Source of the DNA: Anderseniella sp963700885
Lineage (GTDB): Bacteria > Pseudomonadota > Alphaproteobacteria > Rhizobiales > Aestuariivirgaceae
Reading direction: 5' to 3'
Length of the DNA stretch: 64,000 bases
Assembly: GCA_963700885.1 (NCBI GenBank)
Contig: CAVOZJ010000016.1
Location: 1-64,000, forward strand
Shown: in pieces, positions 53,207-62,254 of the stretch
Position numbering within the stretch: the first letter of the stretch is position 1
Layout: every line of letters begins with the position of its first letter
Notes under the pieces: generated by a model
What the model was told of the DNA's origin: nothing
What the model saw: the letters and a program-made list of their open reading frames with translations, nothing else
The model's database searches: none
Made by a program: the position numbers and the translations under genes

Positions 53207-54532
53207 ATGTCCGCTATAGCCATGAAGCCTCGACATGCTCACAATCTTCGCATGAAGAGCCACGCACAACATGACGCCGGCAAATGCCGCATCCTGGTGT
53301 CCGAGGGAGCGAGCACATCAGCGCGTGAAGCCGTAACGGCGCTGGGCTTGCGTGGTTACGACATCGAGGTTTGCGATCCGGGGCAATGGTGCCCGTCCCG
53401 GTTCTCCCGTTTCGTGAAGCGCTTTCATGTTTGCCCCGGGATCGGCGAAGCGCCGGTTGCCTATCTGGATTTCATCGCCGGGAAATTGTCGGCCGGAAGG
53501 GTCGACGTACTGCTGCCGATCCATGAACAGGGCCTGTTGTTTGCAAGATATCAGGCCATGCTTCCACCAGGCGTCGCCGTGGCCCTGCCTTCCTTTCACG
53601 ACTATCGCCGGGCACTGAGCAAGACCGGGTTCGACAAGCTGCTTCAGGAACTCGGACCGCCGCGGCCTCAAACGCTGTACGTCAATTCGGCAAGGCAACT
53701 GCGCGAAAGCGCGATGCTGCCGTGTGTTGTCAAGTTGCCCATCGGCACTGCCAGCCGGGGCATGTGGCTCGTCCATGATGCAGCGGAACTGGAAGCTGCG
53801 GTGAGCGCGATTGATGCGGCGGACGCCTTCAATGACCAGGTGCTGGTGCAACCCTTCATCGCCGGCGCTATCGAGCATGCACAGGCGGTCTTCTGCCATG
53901 GCCGGCTCGCAGGCATTCACATGTATCGCCAGCTTGCCCGTGGGGCGGGAGGAGGTCCTGCCCGGAAGGAAAGCCTGCACCGGCGCAACGTGGAAGAGCA
54001 TGTTGGGGCGATCGGCAGGAAGCTCGACTGGCACGGCGCGCTGGCGGTGGATTACATCCTGAGCGACGAGCATGGGCTGCCACGTTACATCGACTGCAAT
54101 CCACGGCTGGTGGAACCGATGAGCGCCTGGTTTGCCGGCGCCGATCTGGCTGACCTGCTGGTCAGGGTCTCTCTTGGCCACGAGCCCCGTGACATCATCC
54201 GCGGCAAGGCAGGTGTGCGCACGCACCTGTCGCTGCAGGCATTGCTGGGATGCGGCCAGCGAACCGGCTCGCGTGCTGCCCTGGCGGCCGAGTGCTGGCG
54301 CCTGCTGCGCCGGGCAGGGGCCTATGCTGGCAGCCAGGAGGAGCTGACGCCGTGGCGATATGACAAGCTGAGCGCCATTCCGCTTCTCATGACAGCGGTT
54401 CTGTTGCTGATCCGGCCGTCGCTGGCCCACGAGTTGCCTCGCAGGGGATGGGGAAAGCACTTGCTGACAGCGAGAACGGTCCGCCTCATCGAGAACGGGA
54501 TGGTGGTCATTCCCGGGGATCGGGCTGGTTGA
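53207..54532 (+). CDS. ATP-grasp domain protein
   Basis: A 441-residue protein with an N-terminal preATP-grasp-like part (ILVSEGASTSAREAVTALGLRGYDIEVCDP) and an ATP-grasp core with LPCVVKLPIGTASRGMWLVHDAAEL (ATP lysine) and YIDCNPRLVEPM (metal-binding acid and Asn). It is carbamoyl-phosphate-synthase-like in style, as in many uncharacterised carboxylate-amine ligases. A hydrophobic stretch near residue 390 may touch the membrane. Alternative starts lie at 53222 and 53252. It overlaps the convergent symporter gene by 26 bases. The substrate is unknown. Confidence 0.7.
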   Translation: MSAIAMKPRHAHNLRMKSHAQHDAGKCRILVSEGASTSAREAVTALGLRGYDIEVCDPGQWCPSRFSRFVKRFHVCPGIGEAPVAYLDFIAGKLSAGRVDVLLPIHEQGLLFARYQAMLPPGVAVALPSFHDYRRALSKTGFDKLLQELGPPRPQTLYVNSARQLRESAMLPCVVKLPIGTASRGMWLVHDAAELEAAVSAIDAADAFNDQVLVQPFIAGAIEHAQAVFCHGRLAGIHMYRQLARGAGGGPARKESLHRRNVEEHVGAIGRKLDWHGALAVDYILSDEHGLPRYIDCNPRLVEPMSAWFAGADLADLLVRVSLGHEPRDIIRGKAGVRTHLSLQALLGCGQRTGSRAALAAECWRLLRRAGAYAGSQEELTPWRYDKLSAIPLLMTAVLLLIRPSLAHELPRRGWGKHLLTARTVRLIENGMVVIPGDRAG

Positions 54533-55403
54533 TCCTGCGATATGCCAGCGACACCAGGCCAGCCAGCGGATACCCCACAAGCACATAGGCTCCGAAGAAT
54601 ACGGCAAGGTCGGGACGTTCAAGAACCGCCAGCGCCACAATGGCTGCCAGACCCACATTCCGTACGGAGAACTCGATGACGAAGGTGAAGGCGTCGTTGG
54701 TTTCAAGTCCGCAAGCGCGCGCTACCAGCCAGCCCAGTGCCATGGCCATGATTGTCCACAGCAACGCTGCCAGCAGCCCGTCCACGATCTGTCCGGCCAG
54801 TCCTGTCGTGTCGGATGACAAGGCGGCAAGGATCAGCCCGATGATGGCGAGGAACGTCAACCGCCGCAGTGGTCTGCTGTATCGTATGGCGAGGCCCGGC
54901 GAGCGCTGACGAATGAACATGCCAAGGCAGACGGGCAGCAGGACGAGAAAGAGCATCTGGCTGGTCAGTGCCGGAACTGGCAGGCTGACAGTGGCCGTCT
55001 CGCCGGCAAGATACTTCAGGCCAGGGCCCGCAATAACCGGAAAGGTGATTGCCGAGACAAGCGACGAAACGCCGGTAGGCGCGATGGACAAGGCAACGTT
55101 TGATCCGGCGAGGAAACAGAACACGTTGGAAATGCCGCCTCCCGGCGCTGCAGCGATCAGCACAACGCCGGCAGCCATGTTGCCGGGAAGGGCATAGATG
55201 GAAAGCAACAGGGCAGTGGCCGCTGGCAGCAGCGTCAACTGGGCCAGCGTGCCTGCCACCAGGGGGCGGGGCCGTCTGATCACCCGCTGGAAATCAGCAA
55301 GCGTCAATTCCAGCCCCACCACGGTCATCATGGCGAAGAGGATGGCTGCCGCCAGCAGATTGATGGGTGTTGCAGACATTGCGAAGGCGCCTGTCATCGT
55401 CAA
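54507..55403 (-). CDS. Bile acid:sodium symporter family protein
   Basis: A 298-residue membrane protein with about nine helices in the BASS fold. Family marks are MMTVVGLELTLADFQRVIRRPRPL, APGGGISNVFCFLAGSNVALSI and FVIEFSVRNVGLAAIVAL. In bacteria such carriers move organic anions with Na+. It is convergent with the ATP-grasp gene and divergent from folE. The substrate is unknown. Confidence 0.85.
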   Translation of the reverse strand: MTMTGAFAMSATPINLLAAAILFAMMTVVGLELTLADFQRVIRRPRPLVAGTLAQLTLLPAATALLLSIYALPGNMAAGVVLIAAAPGGGISNVFCFLAGSNVALSIAPTGVSSLVSAITFPVIAGPGLKYLAGETATVSLPVPALTSQMLFLVLLPVCLGMFIRQRSPGLAIRYSRPLRRLTFLAIIGLILAALSSDTTGLAGQIVDGLLAALLWTIMAMALGWLVARACGLETNDAFTFVIEFSVRNVGLAAIVALAVLERPDLAVFFGAYVLVGYPLAGLVSLAYRRINQPDPRE

Positions 55404-55553
55404 CCGGTTTAGCGGGCGTCAGCTTAGCCCAACCGCGGGCTGGTCCCAAAACCCTGCAGGCCTTGCCGGTTTGTCATATGCAAGGCAAGCGATCTGTTTC
55501 TGCTCAAGATAAACTCTTGCAACTCACACTTCGCCATAGTGGTATGGTCGCCC

Positions 55554-56267
55554 ATGAGCAACGCGACAGACGATCCAGAAAACACCAGAGCACCGGTCGT
55601 ATCGGAGAGGATACGGGCGCGCATCATGCGCGAGAAACGGCGCTTTCATGCCAACGACAATATTGCCGACTTCATCGAGCCGGGCGAACTGGACGGGCTT
55701 CTGGACGAGGTCGCCCAGAAGATGGAAGCTGTTCTGCAAAGCCTGGTGATTGACATCACCAGTGACCACAACACCCGCGATACAGCGCGCCGCGTTGCCA
55801 AGATGTACCTCACCGAGGTGTTCAGGGGGCGCTACATGCCGGCCCCGCCCGTCACCGAGTTTCCCAATGCCGAGTATCTCAACGAACTGATGATCGTCGG
55901 ACCGATCAGGGTCCGCAGCGCCTGCAGCCACCACCTGTGCCCGATCATGGGAAGGTTGTGGGTAGGACTGATGCCAAACGAGAACTCGAACCTCATTGGT
56001 CTGTCCAAGTATGCACGCCTTGCCGAATGGGTGATGAGCCGGCCGCAGATCCAGGAAGAGGCCATTACCCAGTTGTCTGACCTGCTGATGGAAAAGGTGG
56101 CTCCGGATGGCTTGGCCGTGGTCATGGAAGCCGATCACTTCTGCATGCATTGGCGCGGCGTCAAGGACACCGGCGCCAAGATGATCAATAGTGTGATGCG
56201 CGGATCGTTCCTCAAGGATGCCGCCTTGCGGCGCGAGTTCCTGTCTCTGCTAAACCTGAAGGATTGA
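55554..56267 (+). CDS. folE: GTP cyclohydrolase I FolE
   Basis: A 237-residue enzyme converting GTP to dihydroneopterin triphosphate, the first step to folate and pterins. Zinc ligands are present in SACSHHLCPIMGRLWVG (Cys, His) and DHFCMHWRGVKDTGAKM (Cys). The loop SNLIGLSKYARLAEWVMSRPQIQE is typical. FCMHWRGV departs from the usual CMTMRGV, which suggests a divergent FolE branch. The start is the ATG at 55554. The BLUF gene follows after seven bases, so the two are co-transcribed. Confidence 0.93.
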   Translation: MSNATDDPENTRAPVVSERIRARIMREKRRFHANDNIADFIEPGELDGLLDEVAQKMEAVLQSLVIDITSDHNTRDTARRVAKMYLTEVFRGRYMPAPPVTEFPNAEYLNELMIVGPIRVRSACSHHLCPIMGRLWVGLMPNENSNLIGLSKYARLAEWVMSRPQIQEEAITQLSDLLMEKVAPDGLAVVMEADHFCMHWRGVKDTGAKMINSVMRGSFLKDAALRREFLSLLNLKD

Positions 56268-56274
56268 GGTCGTC

Positions 56275-56697
56275 ATGCTTGTGCGTTGCCTGTATGCGAG
56301 CCGCGCAGCGGCAGGGCTGGATGCCAAAAGGATCCAGTCGATTCTCGAGCAGTCTCGTGAGAACAATCCCAGCCTCGGCGTTACCGGGCTGCTGTGCTAC
56401 GGCGAGGACGTTTTCATCCAGGTGCTCGAGGGCGGGCGGGACGAGGTCTGCGAACTCTACAACGCCATCGTCAAGGACGACCGCCATACCCATGTGCGCA
56501 TCCTCATCTTCGAGGAAATTTCCGAGCGCATGTTCGGTAACTGGAAGATGGGCCAGGTCGACCTGGACCGCATCAACCGGTCGTTGCTGCTCAAGTACTC
56601 CGAGAAACCCCGGCTGGACCCGTTCAGCTGTTCGGGCACGGCTACCATGTCATTGCTCAAGGAACTGGTGGCTACGGGCTCGATAATCACCAAGTGA
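56275..56697 (+). CDS. BLUF-domain blue-light sensor protein
   Basis: A 140-residue stand-alone BLUF photoreceptor (flavin-binding). It has the conserved Tyr at residue 7 (RCLYAS), the Asn in ENNPSLGVTGLLCYGE, the Gln in VFIQVLEGG and the Trp/Met segment FGNWKMGQ. There is no output domain beyond a short C-terminal tail. It sits seven bases after folE and probably shares its message. A light-responsive link to pterin synthesis or to an unseen partner is possible (inference). Confidence 0.9.
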   Translation: MLVRCLYASRAAAGLDAKRIQSILEQSRENNPSLGVTGLLCYGEDVFIQVLEGGRDEVCELYNAIVKDDRHTHVRILIFEEISERMFGNWKMGQVDLDRINRSLLLKYSEKPRLDPFSCSGTATMSLLKELVATGSIITK

Positions 56698-56858
56698 GCC
56701 TTGTCCAGCCGCTGTCCCGGCGCCAATGGCTCCGGTGGAGATCGCAAGTTCCCAACCGCCGTAAATGGCGGGCGAATTCCAAGGCCAAAGTGTAAGGGGA
56801 GGTTTGCGTACAGTGGCTGGCTGTGTGCGAAGTCCCTGGCGAACGGGTCTCAGGGGTC

Positions 56859-57055
56859 AAATTCCCTGATATACGGGAATTTACAGGGAATTTTGACGAT
56901 ATCGGCCTGATTTGCGGAAGGCTGATCGGAATAAATCCATCAATTACAGTGGCTTACGGAGCCAATTCCCTAAAATTTGGAACAGGGAAATTTTTCGAGG
57001 TAACAGGGAATTTCCCTGAGGTATCAGGGAAATTGCTCATCTTATCTGGGAAAGG
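56859..57055. repeat. Cluster of CAGGGAATTT-type short repeats
   Basis: At least seven copies of a GGGAA(A)TT core on both strands within 200 bases: AATTCCCT at 56860, CGGGAATTT at 56874, CAGGGAATTTT at 56884, AATTCCCT at 56964, CAGGGAAATTT at 56983, the palindrome CAGGGAATTTCCCTG at 57004 and CAGGGAAATT at 57025. Spacing is irregular, so this is not a CRISPR. Base composition is AT-richer than neighbours. Similar tracts occur in rhizobial-type genomes near mobile DNA; the function is unknown. Confidence 0.6.
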
Positions 57056-57350
57056 TGCTTTGAGGCGCTCCCTTGGACATTCTTGAAGCAAGTCGGCAGT
57101 GAGTGTCGTTGCTGAAACTGCTTTTGGCGGTTCGTTCTTTGGCCTCGCCGTAATGTCCGGATGTCTCGATAGCAGACCCTCTTCACGCTGGCGCAGACAG
57201 TCCGGAATGTGCCATGTGTGGACGGCTCCTTGCTGTCAAGGGATCTGATTGATGACGCACTGCTGGTCGGAGCTGCCATGTGTTCGGCCTGTTGATGCGG
57301 CACTGTTCATGACCGCTGGCCATAATGCTCTCCGCGAGGACGGGTCCCGG
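57056..57350. other. Non-coding stretch, no gene recognised
   Basis: About 295 bases between the repeat cluster and the IS110 remnant. Short open frames are present but lack ribosome sites and coding character. It probably contains one end of the IS110 element and flanking debris. Confidence 0.4.
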
Positions 57351-58258
57351 TCAAAAACACGCGCTTTGAAGCGCCATGGCACAAATGGGTTGTCCCGCCT
57401 CGTGGGCCGACTGGCTCGGGTGCGTTATCGGATCATTGCCCTTTCCAACCTCGTTTCGCGGACTGCGTGGCCCGCGTGTATCGTGTATGTCTGTCAGGCA
57501 GCCTGTTGCACTGGTGCCCGATAGGCCGCCACGAGCCATCATGGCCCATGCGGTTCGGGCAATCTTGTTGGCCAGGGCTACGGCAGCGACCTTGGCTGAT
57601 CGACGCTCCATGAGACGCGCCAGCCAGGGGTGGCGCGTATAACCAAGTTGCCTGGCGCGCAAGATCAGCGACATGGCGCCGACCACCAGCAGCTGGCGCA
57701 AATACCGATTGCCCGCCTTGGAGATCGAACCGAGCTTCTCCTTGCCGCCGGTCGAGTTCTGTTTGGGCACCAGTCCGATCCACGCACTCAGGTCCCGGCC
57801 AGATCGGAACGCCTGGGGATCGGGAATGCTGGCCACAAGGGCGGTAGCAATCAGCGGACCGACACCGGGGATCGCTTCCAGCTGCCGGGAGACCGGGCTG
57901 GCCTTGTGACAGGCAAGGATGCGCCGGTCAGCTTCCAGGATCTGGCGCTTGGCGAGCTGCAACTGCACGACCAACGCCATCAGGCACTCATGCGCTGCAG
58001 CCGGGATACGTTCATCACCTTCCTTGGCAATCAGCTCAAGCAAGGCTTCCAGACCGTTGCGCCCGGTACCGGCCACGATGCCGAACTCGGCCAGGTGGGC
58101 ACGGATCGCATTGGTCAAGGTAACCCGCTGGCGCACGAACAGCTGGCGGGTCCGGTGCAGCATCAACACCGACTGCTGCTCAGGCGTCTTCACCGGCACA
58201 AACCGCATCGTTGGCCGCTGAACCGCCTCACAGATGGCTTCAGCGTCAGGGTCGTCTA
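57351..58258 (-). pseudogene. IS110-family transposase, 5'-truncated
   Basis: About 300 residues remain of a roughly 340-400 residue DEDD transposase. The C-terminal transposase_20 part is intact (LEAIPGVGPLIATALVASIPDP, FRSGRDLSAWIGLVPKQNSTGGKEKLG, GNRYLRQLLVVGA). Reading upstream of the apparent ATG at 58208, the frame continues as DPDAEAICEAVQRPTMRFVPVK, which is internal IS110 sequence. It then loses homology near 58258. The N-terminal RuvC-like half with most acidic residues is missing, so the element should be immobile. Confidence 0.8.
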
Positions 58259-58424
58259 TACCTTTTCATAGCTGATTCACGGCTGATCTGGATCATTTTT
58301 GAGCGAACCGAAATCTTGCAGCATGTTGCAATGATAAAAGATAATCTTTGGCAAGCCGGCGATTGTACGGATTACACCAGCCGCACCTCACCAAGATACC
58401 GGGTTATCCAGAGGAGTGCTTGAA

Positions 58425-60461
58425 ATGACGGGGTCTTGTAGGCTCATCCGGTGGTCAGCCAGAAGTGTTCCAGTTCTGGTGATGGTTCTGTCGCTCTTCG
58501 CGAGTTGCCTATTGTTAAACTGGCAGATCACACCGGTTCGCGCTCAAGATCAGTCAGCCCAGACGTCCATACAGCAAGATGATCAAACGGATGCACGCCG
58601 GCAGATTGGACGATACCGTTCAGATAGCCCCCGGCAAACGTTGGAGACTTTTCGACGGCTGGCACGGGAACTCGAGACTGCACTTCAATCCTATCAGGCT
58701 GAGTGGAGTTTTGCTGCGGCAGCTCGGGTTCACCGGGCGGTGGACGACTTGCGGACACTCATAGACCTCTCTTCTGTTCCCTCTGCCTCGCGCAGAAACC
58801 TCGGAAATGCCGCTATAGGGTACTTGCTCGACATATTCAGTCGCATTGAATTTCCGGAGTTGCAAGACGTTCCGGATGTGCCCGCTGACCCGGAACAGTC
58901 CCTATCCAGCTATCGAATTCCGGGCACGCCACTGCGCATCCATCGCATTGATGCGGGCGAGCGCAGCGGCGAGTACCTGTTCGGTAGCCGAACCTACGAT
59001 ATCGCCAAGAGACTGTCCGACGACCTCAGAGCATCACCAATCCGAACACGGTCGAGTATCGAGAGCTGGGGCGACACCATCCCCCAGCTGACGGGACCTC
59101 TCATTCCCAGATCCGTCGCCCAATCGGTCCCAAGCCGCTTGAAGGTCACGGTTTTCGACACGCCGATTTGGAAGCTCTTGGCCGCGGGCATGCTGATGGG
59201 GCTTGCTGGTCTGCTGCTTGTCTACGGCGACCGCAGACTAAGGTCTATTCAGACCGAAGACAGAACAACGCGTCTGGTTCTTGACCTGGTGACGCCGATA
59301 GCCCTGCTCGCAGCGCTTTCGTTAATGGACTATTTCCTGGTCGAACAGTTGTTGATGACAGGCCGCGCGCAGCGGTTTCTGGACCTAAGCTTTACGCTGG
59401 TTTTCTACGCCACGTTGGCCTGGGCCTTCTGGTATCTCGTGCTGACCGTCTTTGAAGCTTCGGTGGTCAATCCCAAGTTTCAGGACCAAAGTCTGGACGC
59501 CAACATGTTCAGGCTTATTGCCCGGATTCTGGCAGTTGTCGGGGGACTTCTCATTCTCGCCTATGGTCTGCAGAAGCTGGGCGTTCCCGTCCTCAGTCTG
59601 ATCGCCGGCCTAGGCATTGGTGGCCTCGCCATTGCCTTGGCCATTCGTCCCACGCTCGAAAATCTCATCGGCGGATTTGTGCTCTTTGTCGATAAGCCGG
59701 TCCGGGTTGGGGATTACTGCTCGTTTGGTGACAAGCAGGGCACGGTCGAGAAGATCGGCGTTCGCTCCACGCAGGTTCGGGCACTCGATCGCACACTGAT
59801 CTCCATTCCGAATTCCCAGTTTGTTGACATGCAGCTAATCAACTGGGCGCGCTGTGATCAGATGATGATCACCCATACGCTGGGGCTGCGCTACGAAACG
59901 GAGCCGGATCAGCTGCGGTATGTCCTGGCCAAGACCCGCGAGATGCTTCATTCGCATCCACGCATCGATCCGGACACAATCCGGGTACGCTTTGCCGGCT
60001 ATGGCGCCTCATCGCTGGACATCGAATTGCGCGTCTATGCCAAGACCCGCGAATGGAATGACTTCTATGCCATCAAGGAAGATGTGCTGCTACGGATTGC
60101 CGAAATTGTGAAGTCAGCCGGTACAGGCTTCGCGTTCCCGTCTCGAACGGTCTATGTCAGCAAGGACAGCGGCCTCGACGAAGAGCTTGGGGCAAAGGCC
60201 GAGGAAGAGGTGAAGGGATGGCGCAGGCGGCGGGAGTATCCGTTCCCCAAGTTTGCAGCAGCCAAGCTGGAGAAATTGCGCGATACATTGCATTATCCAC
60301 CACGCGGCTCCCCCGATTTCCTGGCAACAGAGGAAGAGCTCAGTGAGGGCGGAGAGCAGCTGTCAGCTGAACCAGTTGAGGACGTTAGCGAACAAACGGA
60401 TGAGCCGTCACCACATGAGGCGGTACAGTCACCGACTAAAGAGCCGAAACAAAAGAAATGA
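58425..60461 (+). CDS. MscS-family mechanosensitive channel with exported N-terminal domain
   Basis: A 678-residue membrane protein. A signal peptide runs to about residue 40 (ITPVRA|QD). A helical periplasmic region of about 200 residues follows, then four or more membrane helices from about residue 250. The MscS core is IAGLGIGGLAIALAIRPTLENLIGGFVLFVDKPVRVGDYCSFGD and GTVEKIGVRSTQVRALDRTLISIPNSQF. The tail is acidic and Glu/Pro-rich. The start at 58425 has GAGGAG eight bases upstream. IS30 has inserted 22 bases beyond its stop, so the gene itself is intact. Confidence 0.88.
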   Translation: MTGSCRLIRWSARSVPVLVMVLSLFASCLLLNWQITPVRAQDQSAQTSIQQDDQTDARRQIGRYRSDSPRQTLETFRRLARELETALQSYQAEWSFAAAARVHRAVDDLRTLIDLSSVPSASRRNLGNAAIGYLLDIFSRIEFPELQDVPDVPADPEQSLSSYRIPGTPLRIHRIDAGERSGEYLFGSRTYDIAKRLSDDLRASPIRTRSSIESWGDTIPQLTGPLIPRSVAQSVPSRLKVTVFDTPIWKLLAAGMLMGLAGLLLVYGDRRLRSIQTEDRTTRLVLDLVTPIALLAALSLMDYFLVEQLLMTGRAQRFLDLSFTLVFYATLAWAFWYLVLTVFEASVVNPKFQDQSLDANMFRLIARILAVVGGLLILAYGLQKLGVPVLSLIAGLGIGGLAIALAIRPTLENLIGGFVLFVDKPVRVGDYCSFGDKQGTVEKIGVRSTQVRALDRTLISIPNSQFVDMQLINWARCDQMMITHTLGLRYETEPDQLRYVLAKTREMLHSHPRIDPDTIRVRFAGYGASSLDIELRVYAKTREWNDFYAIKEDVLLRIAEIVKSAGTGFAFPSRTVYVSKDSGLDEELGAKAEEEVKGWRRRREYPFPKFAAAKLEKLRDTLHYPPRGSPDFLATEEELSEGGEQLSAEPVEDVSEQTDEPSPHEAVQSPTKEPKQKK

Positions 60462-60483
60462 CGTATCTCAGTGTAGCTGTAGG

Positions 60484-61514
60484 CTAGATTCGCAAACCAA
60501 GTGCGACACCGGGTATATCCGGGATCGCCATGGGAACACATTATGATCACTTCACACTTGAAGCCCGCTGTCAGCTGTTCAGCCTGATGGAGTTGGGGCT
60601 TTCGAAGACCGAGATTGCGCAACGGCTTGGCCGGAACCGCAGCAGTATCTACCGGGAGTTGGGGCGTAACCGACGGGTTGATGGCTACAACCCCATCAGC
60701 GCGGAACGCCGTGCCTGGGCGAGGAAGCTGCGGGGGTCACGCATTGAGCGCTCCACCCACCTTCGCGACTATGTCGAAGACCGCCTTGCCATGGGATGGT
60801 CTCCGGAACAGATCGCCGGGCGGATGGAGCTCGATGAAGTCGACCACACGGTATCGACGGAGTCCATCTACCGGTATGTCTACAGTCCGGCAGGCCGCCG
60901 CACGGGGCTGCCGCGATACCTGGCCCAGCGTAAGTCGAAACGAGGCCGCCGGGTGCGCAACGGCAAGCAGGAGCCGGCCATTCCTGATCGTGTGCCGATC
61001 AGTCAACGCCCTGAAAGCGTTGCTCAAAGATGCGAGTTTGGTCATTGGGAGGGCGATCTCGTGCACTTCCGCCGCCAGCGCGACATCCTGCTCACCCTGC
61101 ACGAGCGCACCACCCGACTGACGCTGGTCCGCCGGCTTCACAGCAAGGATGCAGGCGATACTGCCGAGGCCATCGTCACCGAACTGCAAGGCTTGCCCGG
61201 CATTGCGCGTCGCAGCATCACTCATGACAATGGCGGAGAGTTCGCCCGGCATGAAAAGGTCCGGCAAAAGATCGCCATGCCAGCCTATTTCTGTGACCCT
61301 CACAGCCCCTGGCAGCGTGGCTCCATCGAGAACACCAACGGACGGCTGCGACGTGAGTTACCGCGCAAGACATCGCTGTCCGACTACAGTGATGCAGACC
61401 TCGACGACATCGTCTGGATGCTCAACTCAACCCCGCGAAAATGCCTCGGCTTCCAGACCCCAATCGAGGCCTTCGCTCAACACCTCGGTGTTGCACTTGA
61501 AATGTGAATCCAGC
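60484..61514 (+). mobile_element. IS30-family insertion sequence, copy 1
   Basis: About 1.03 kb with one transposase gene. The left end GATTCGCAAACCAAGTGC and the right end, read in reverse complement as GATTCACATTTCAAGTGC, form imperfect terminal inverted repeats. GCTA occurs just outside both ends (60483-60486 and 61513-61516), a possible target duplication. It is nearly identical to the copy at 62778. Confidence 0.85.
60530..61507 (+). CDS. IS30-family transposase, copy 1
   Basis: A 325-residue DDE transposase. An N-terminal helix-turn-helix (LSKTEIAQRLGRNRSSIYRELGRN) is followed by a DDE core with WEGDLVHF, THDNGGEFARHEK and SPWQRGSIENTNGRLRRELP carrying the Asp, Asp and Glu. It looks complete and potentially active. 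The second copy differs at only a few residues (for example KQEP here versus KREP). Confidence 0.95.
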   Translation: MGTHYDHFTLEARCQLFSLMELGLSKTEIAQRLGRNRSSIYRELGRNRRVDGYNPISAERRAWARKLRGSRIERSTHLRDYVEDRLAMGWSPEQIAGRMELDEVDHTVSTESIYRYVYSPAGRRTGLPRYLAQRKSKRGRRVRNGKQEPAIPDRVPISQRPESVAQRCEFGHWEGDLVHFRRQRDILLTLHERTTRLTLVRRLHSKDAGDTAEAIVTELQGLPGIARRSITHDNGGEFARHEKVRQKIAMPAYFCDPHSPWQRGSIENTNGRLRRELPRKTSLSDYSDADLDDIVWMLNSTPRKCLGFQTPIEAFAQHLGVALEM

Positions 61515-61588
61515 TAGTTGATTTTCATCGGTAGAGAAAAAGTGGCTTAGTTTGGTCCTTGACGTTCAAAACAGTCGATTTTAGCCTC

Positions 61589-61807
61589 ATGATAGTGAAA
61601 AAACTGTGCTTCACCATTGTCGGGATGATGCTGGCTACGACGTTTGCCTTCACATCCGTTGCGCAGAACCATGAGCCATTTGCCGCCCATCTGGGGCTGT
61701 AGGTGACAACAGTGTTCGGGAGCGGTTTCGGCCCTGGTGCCGAAAGCACCAACGTGATGACGGCCGTCGATCTCGAGGGCGTAGAACTGGTGCGGAACGA
61801 CAGGTGA
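61589..61807 (+). pseudogene. Short exported-protein remnant with in-frame TAG
   Basis: From an ATG at 61589 the frame encodes MIVKKLCFTIVGMMLATTFA and then FTSVAQNHEPFAAHLGL, a good signal peptide and mature start, before TAG at 61700-61702. The same frame continues for 34 codons to TGA at 61805. Either a 37-residue peptide or a broken small exported protein. There is no recognised family and no clear ribosome site. Confidence 0.4.
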
Positions 61808-61879
61808 ACCAGACAGACCAGGGGCTGGAATCCGTCATGTGTTATCTGGGCACGCCAGTCAGTGATGAAGGAGGGGCGT

Positions 61880-62254
61880 ATGGCAATCGACTATAAAATC
61901 GATACCAAAGACGGGGTCGTGACCCTGCATTTTAGTGCCCCGCCGACAATGGAAGACTATGAAACCAGCTTTCCTGATGCTCTCAGGGAGATCGACGCTG
62001 CTCAGATTAGTCGTTGGTTGATTGTTCTTGATTACGAGGATCCGATTTCAGACCAGAGAGCCCACTCCTTTAATGAGTTTGTTGCCCTGGAAATCAATCG
62101 CTATGTCAGCAAGATTGCAATTGTCTGCCCGGTCCAATGGCACGCAAGACTGAACAATATCTTCGAGCCCTTGAGCAATCAGGGTAAGCTGGTAGGAATG
62201 TTCCAGACAATTGAAGAAGCGAAAAGCTGGATTCAAAATCAGAACGCGCAATGA
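61880..62254 (+). CDS. Small SpoIIAA/STAS-like protein
   Basis: A 124-residue soluble protein, start at ATG 61880 with GGAGG upstream. The alternation MAIDYKIDTKDGVVTLHFSA, SRWLIVLDYEDPI and KIAIVCPVQWHAR, with a C-terminal EEAKSWI, resembles the SpoIIAA-like/STAS fold of small regulatory proteins. The function is unknown. It is the only convincing gene between the two IS30 copies, and its lower GC than the main window suggests acquisition. Confidence 0.6.
   Translation: MAIDYKIDTKDGVVTLHFSAPPTMEDYETSFPDALREIDAAQISRWLIVLDYEDPISDQRAHSFNEFVALEINRYVSKIAIVCPVQWHARLNNIFEPLSNQGKLVGMFQTIEEAKSWIQNQNAQ

Noticed and set aside
56859..57055. CRISPR array
   Set aside because: The repeats are about 10 bases, on both strands and irregularly spaced, with no cas genes nearby.
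56823..57086. 87-codon frame covering the CAGGGAATTT cluster
   Set aside because: Its product is mostly repeated TGNF-like units from the DNA repeat, with no ribosome site.
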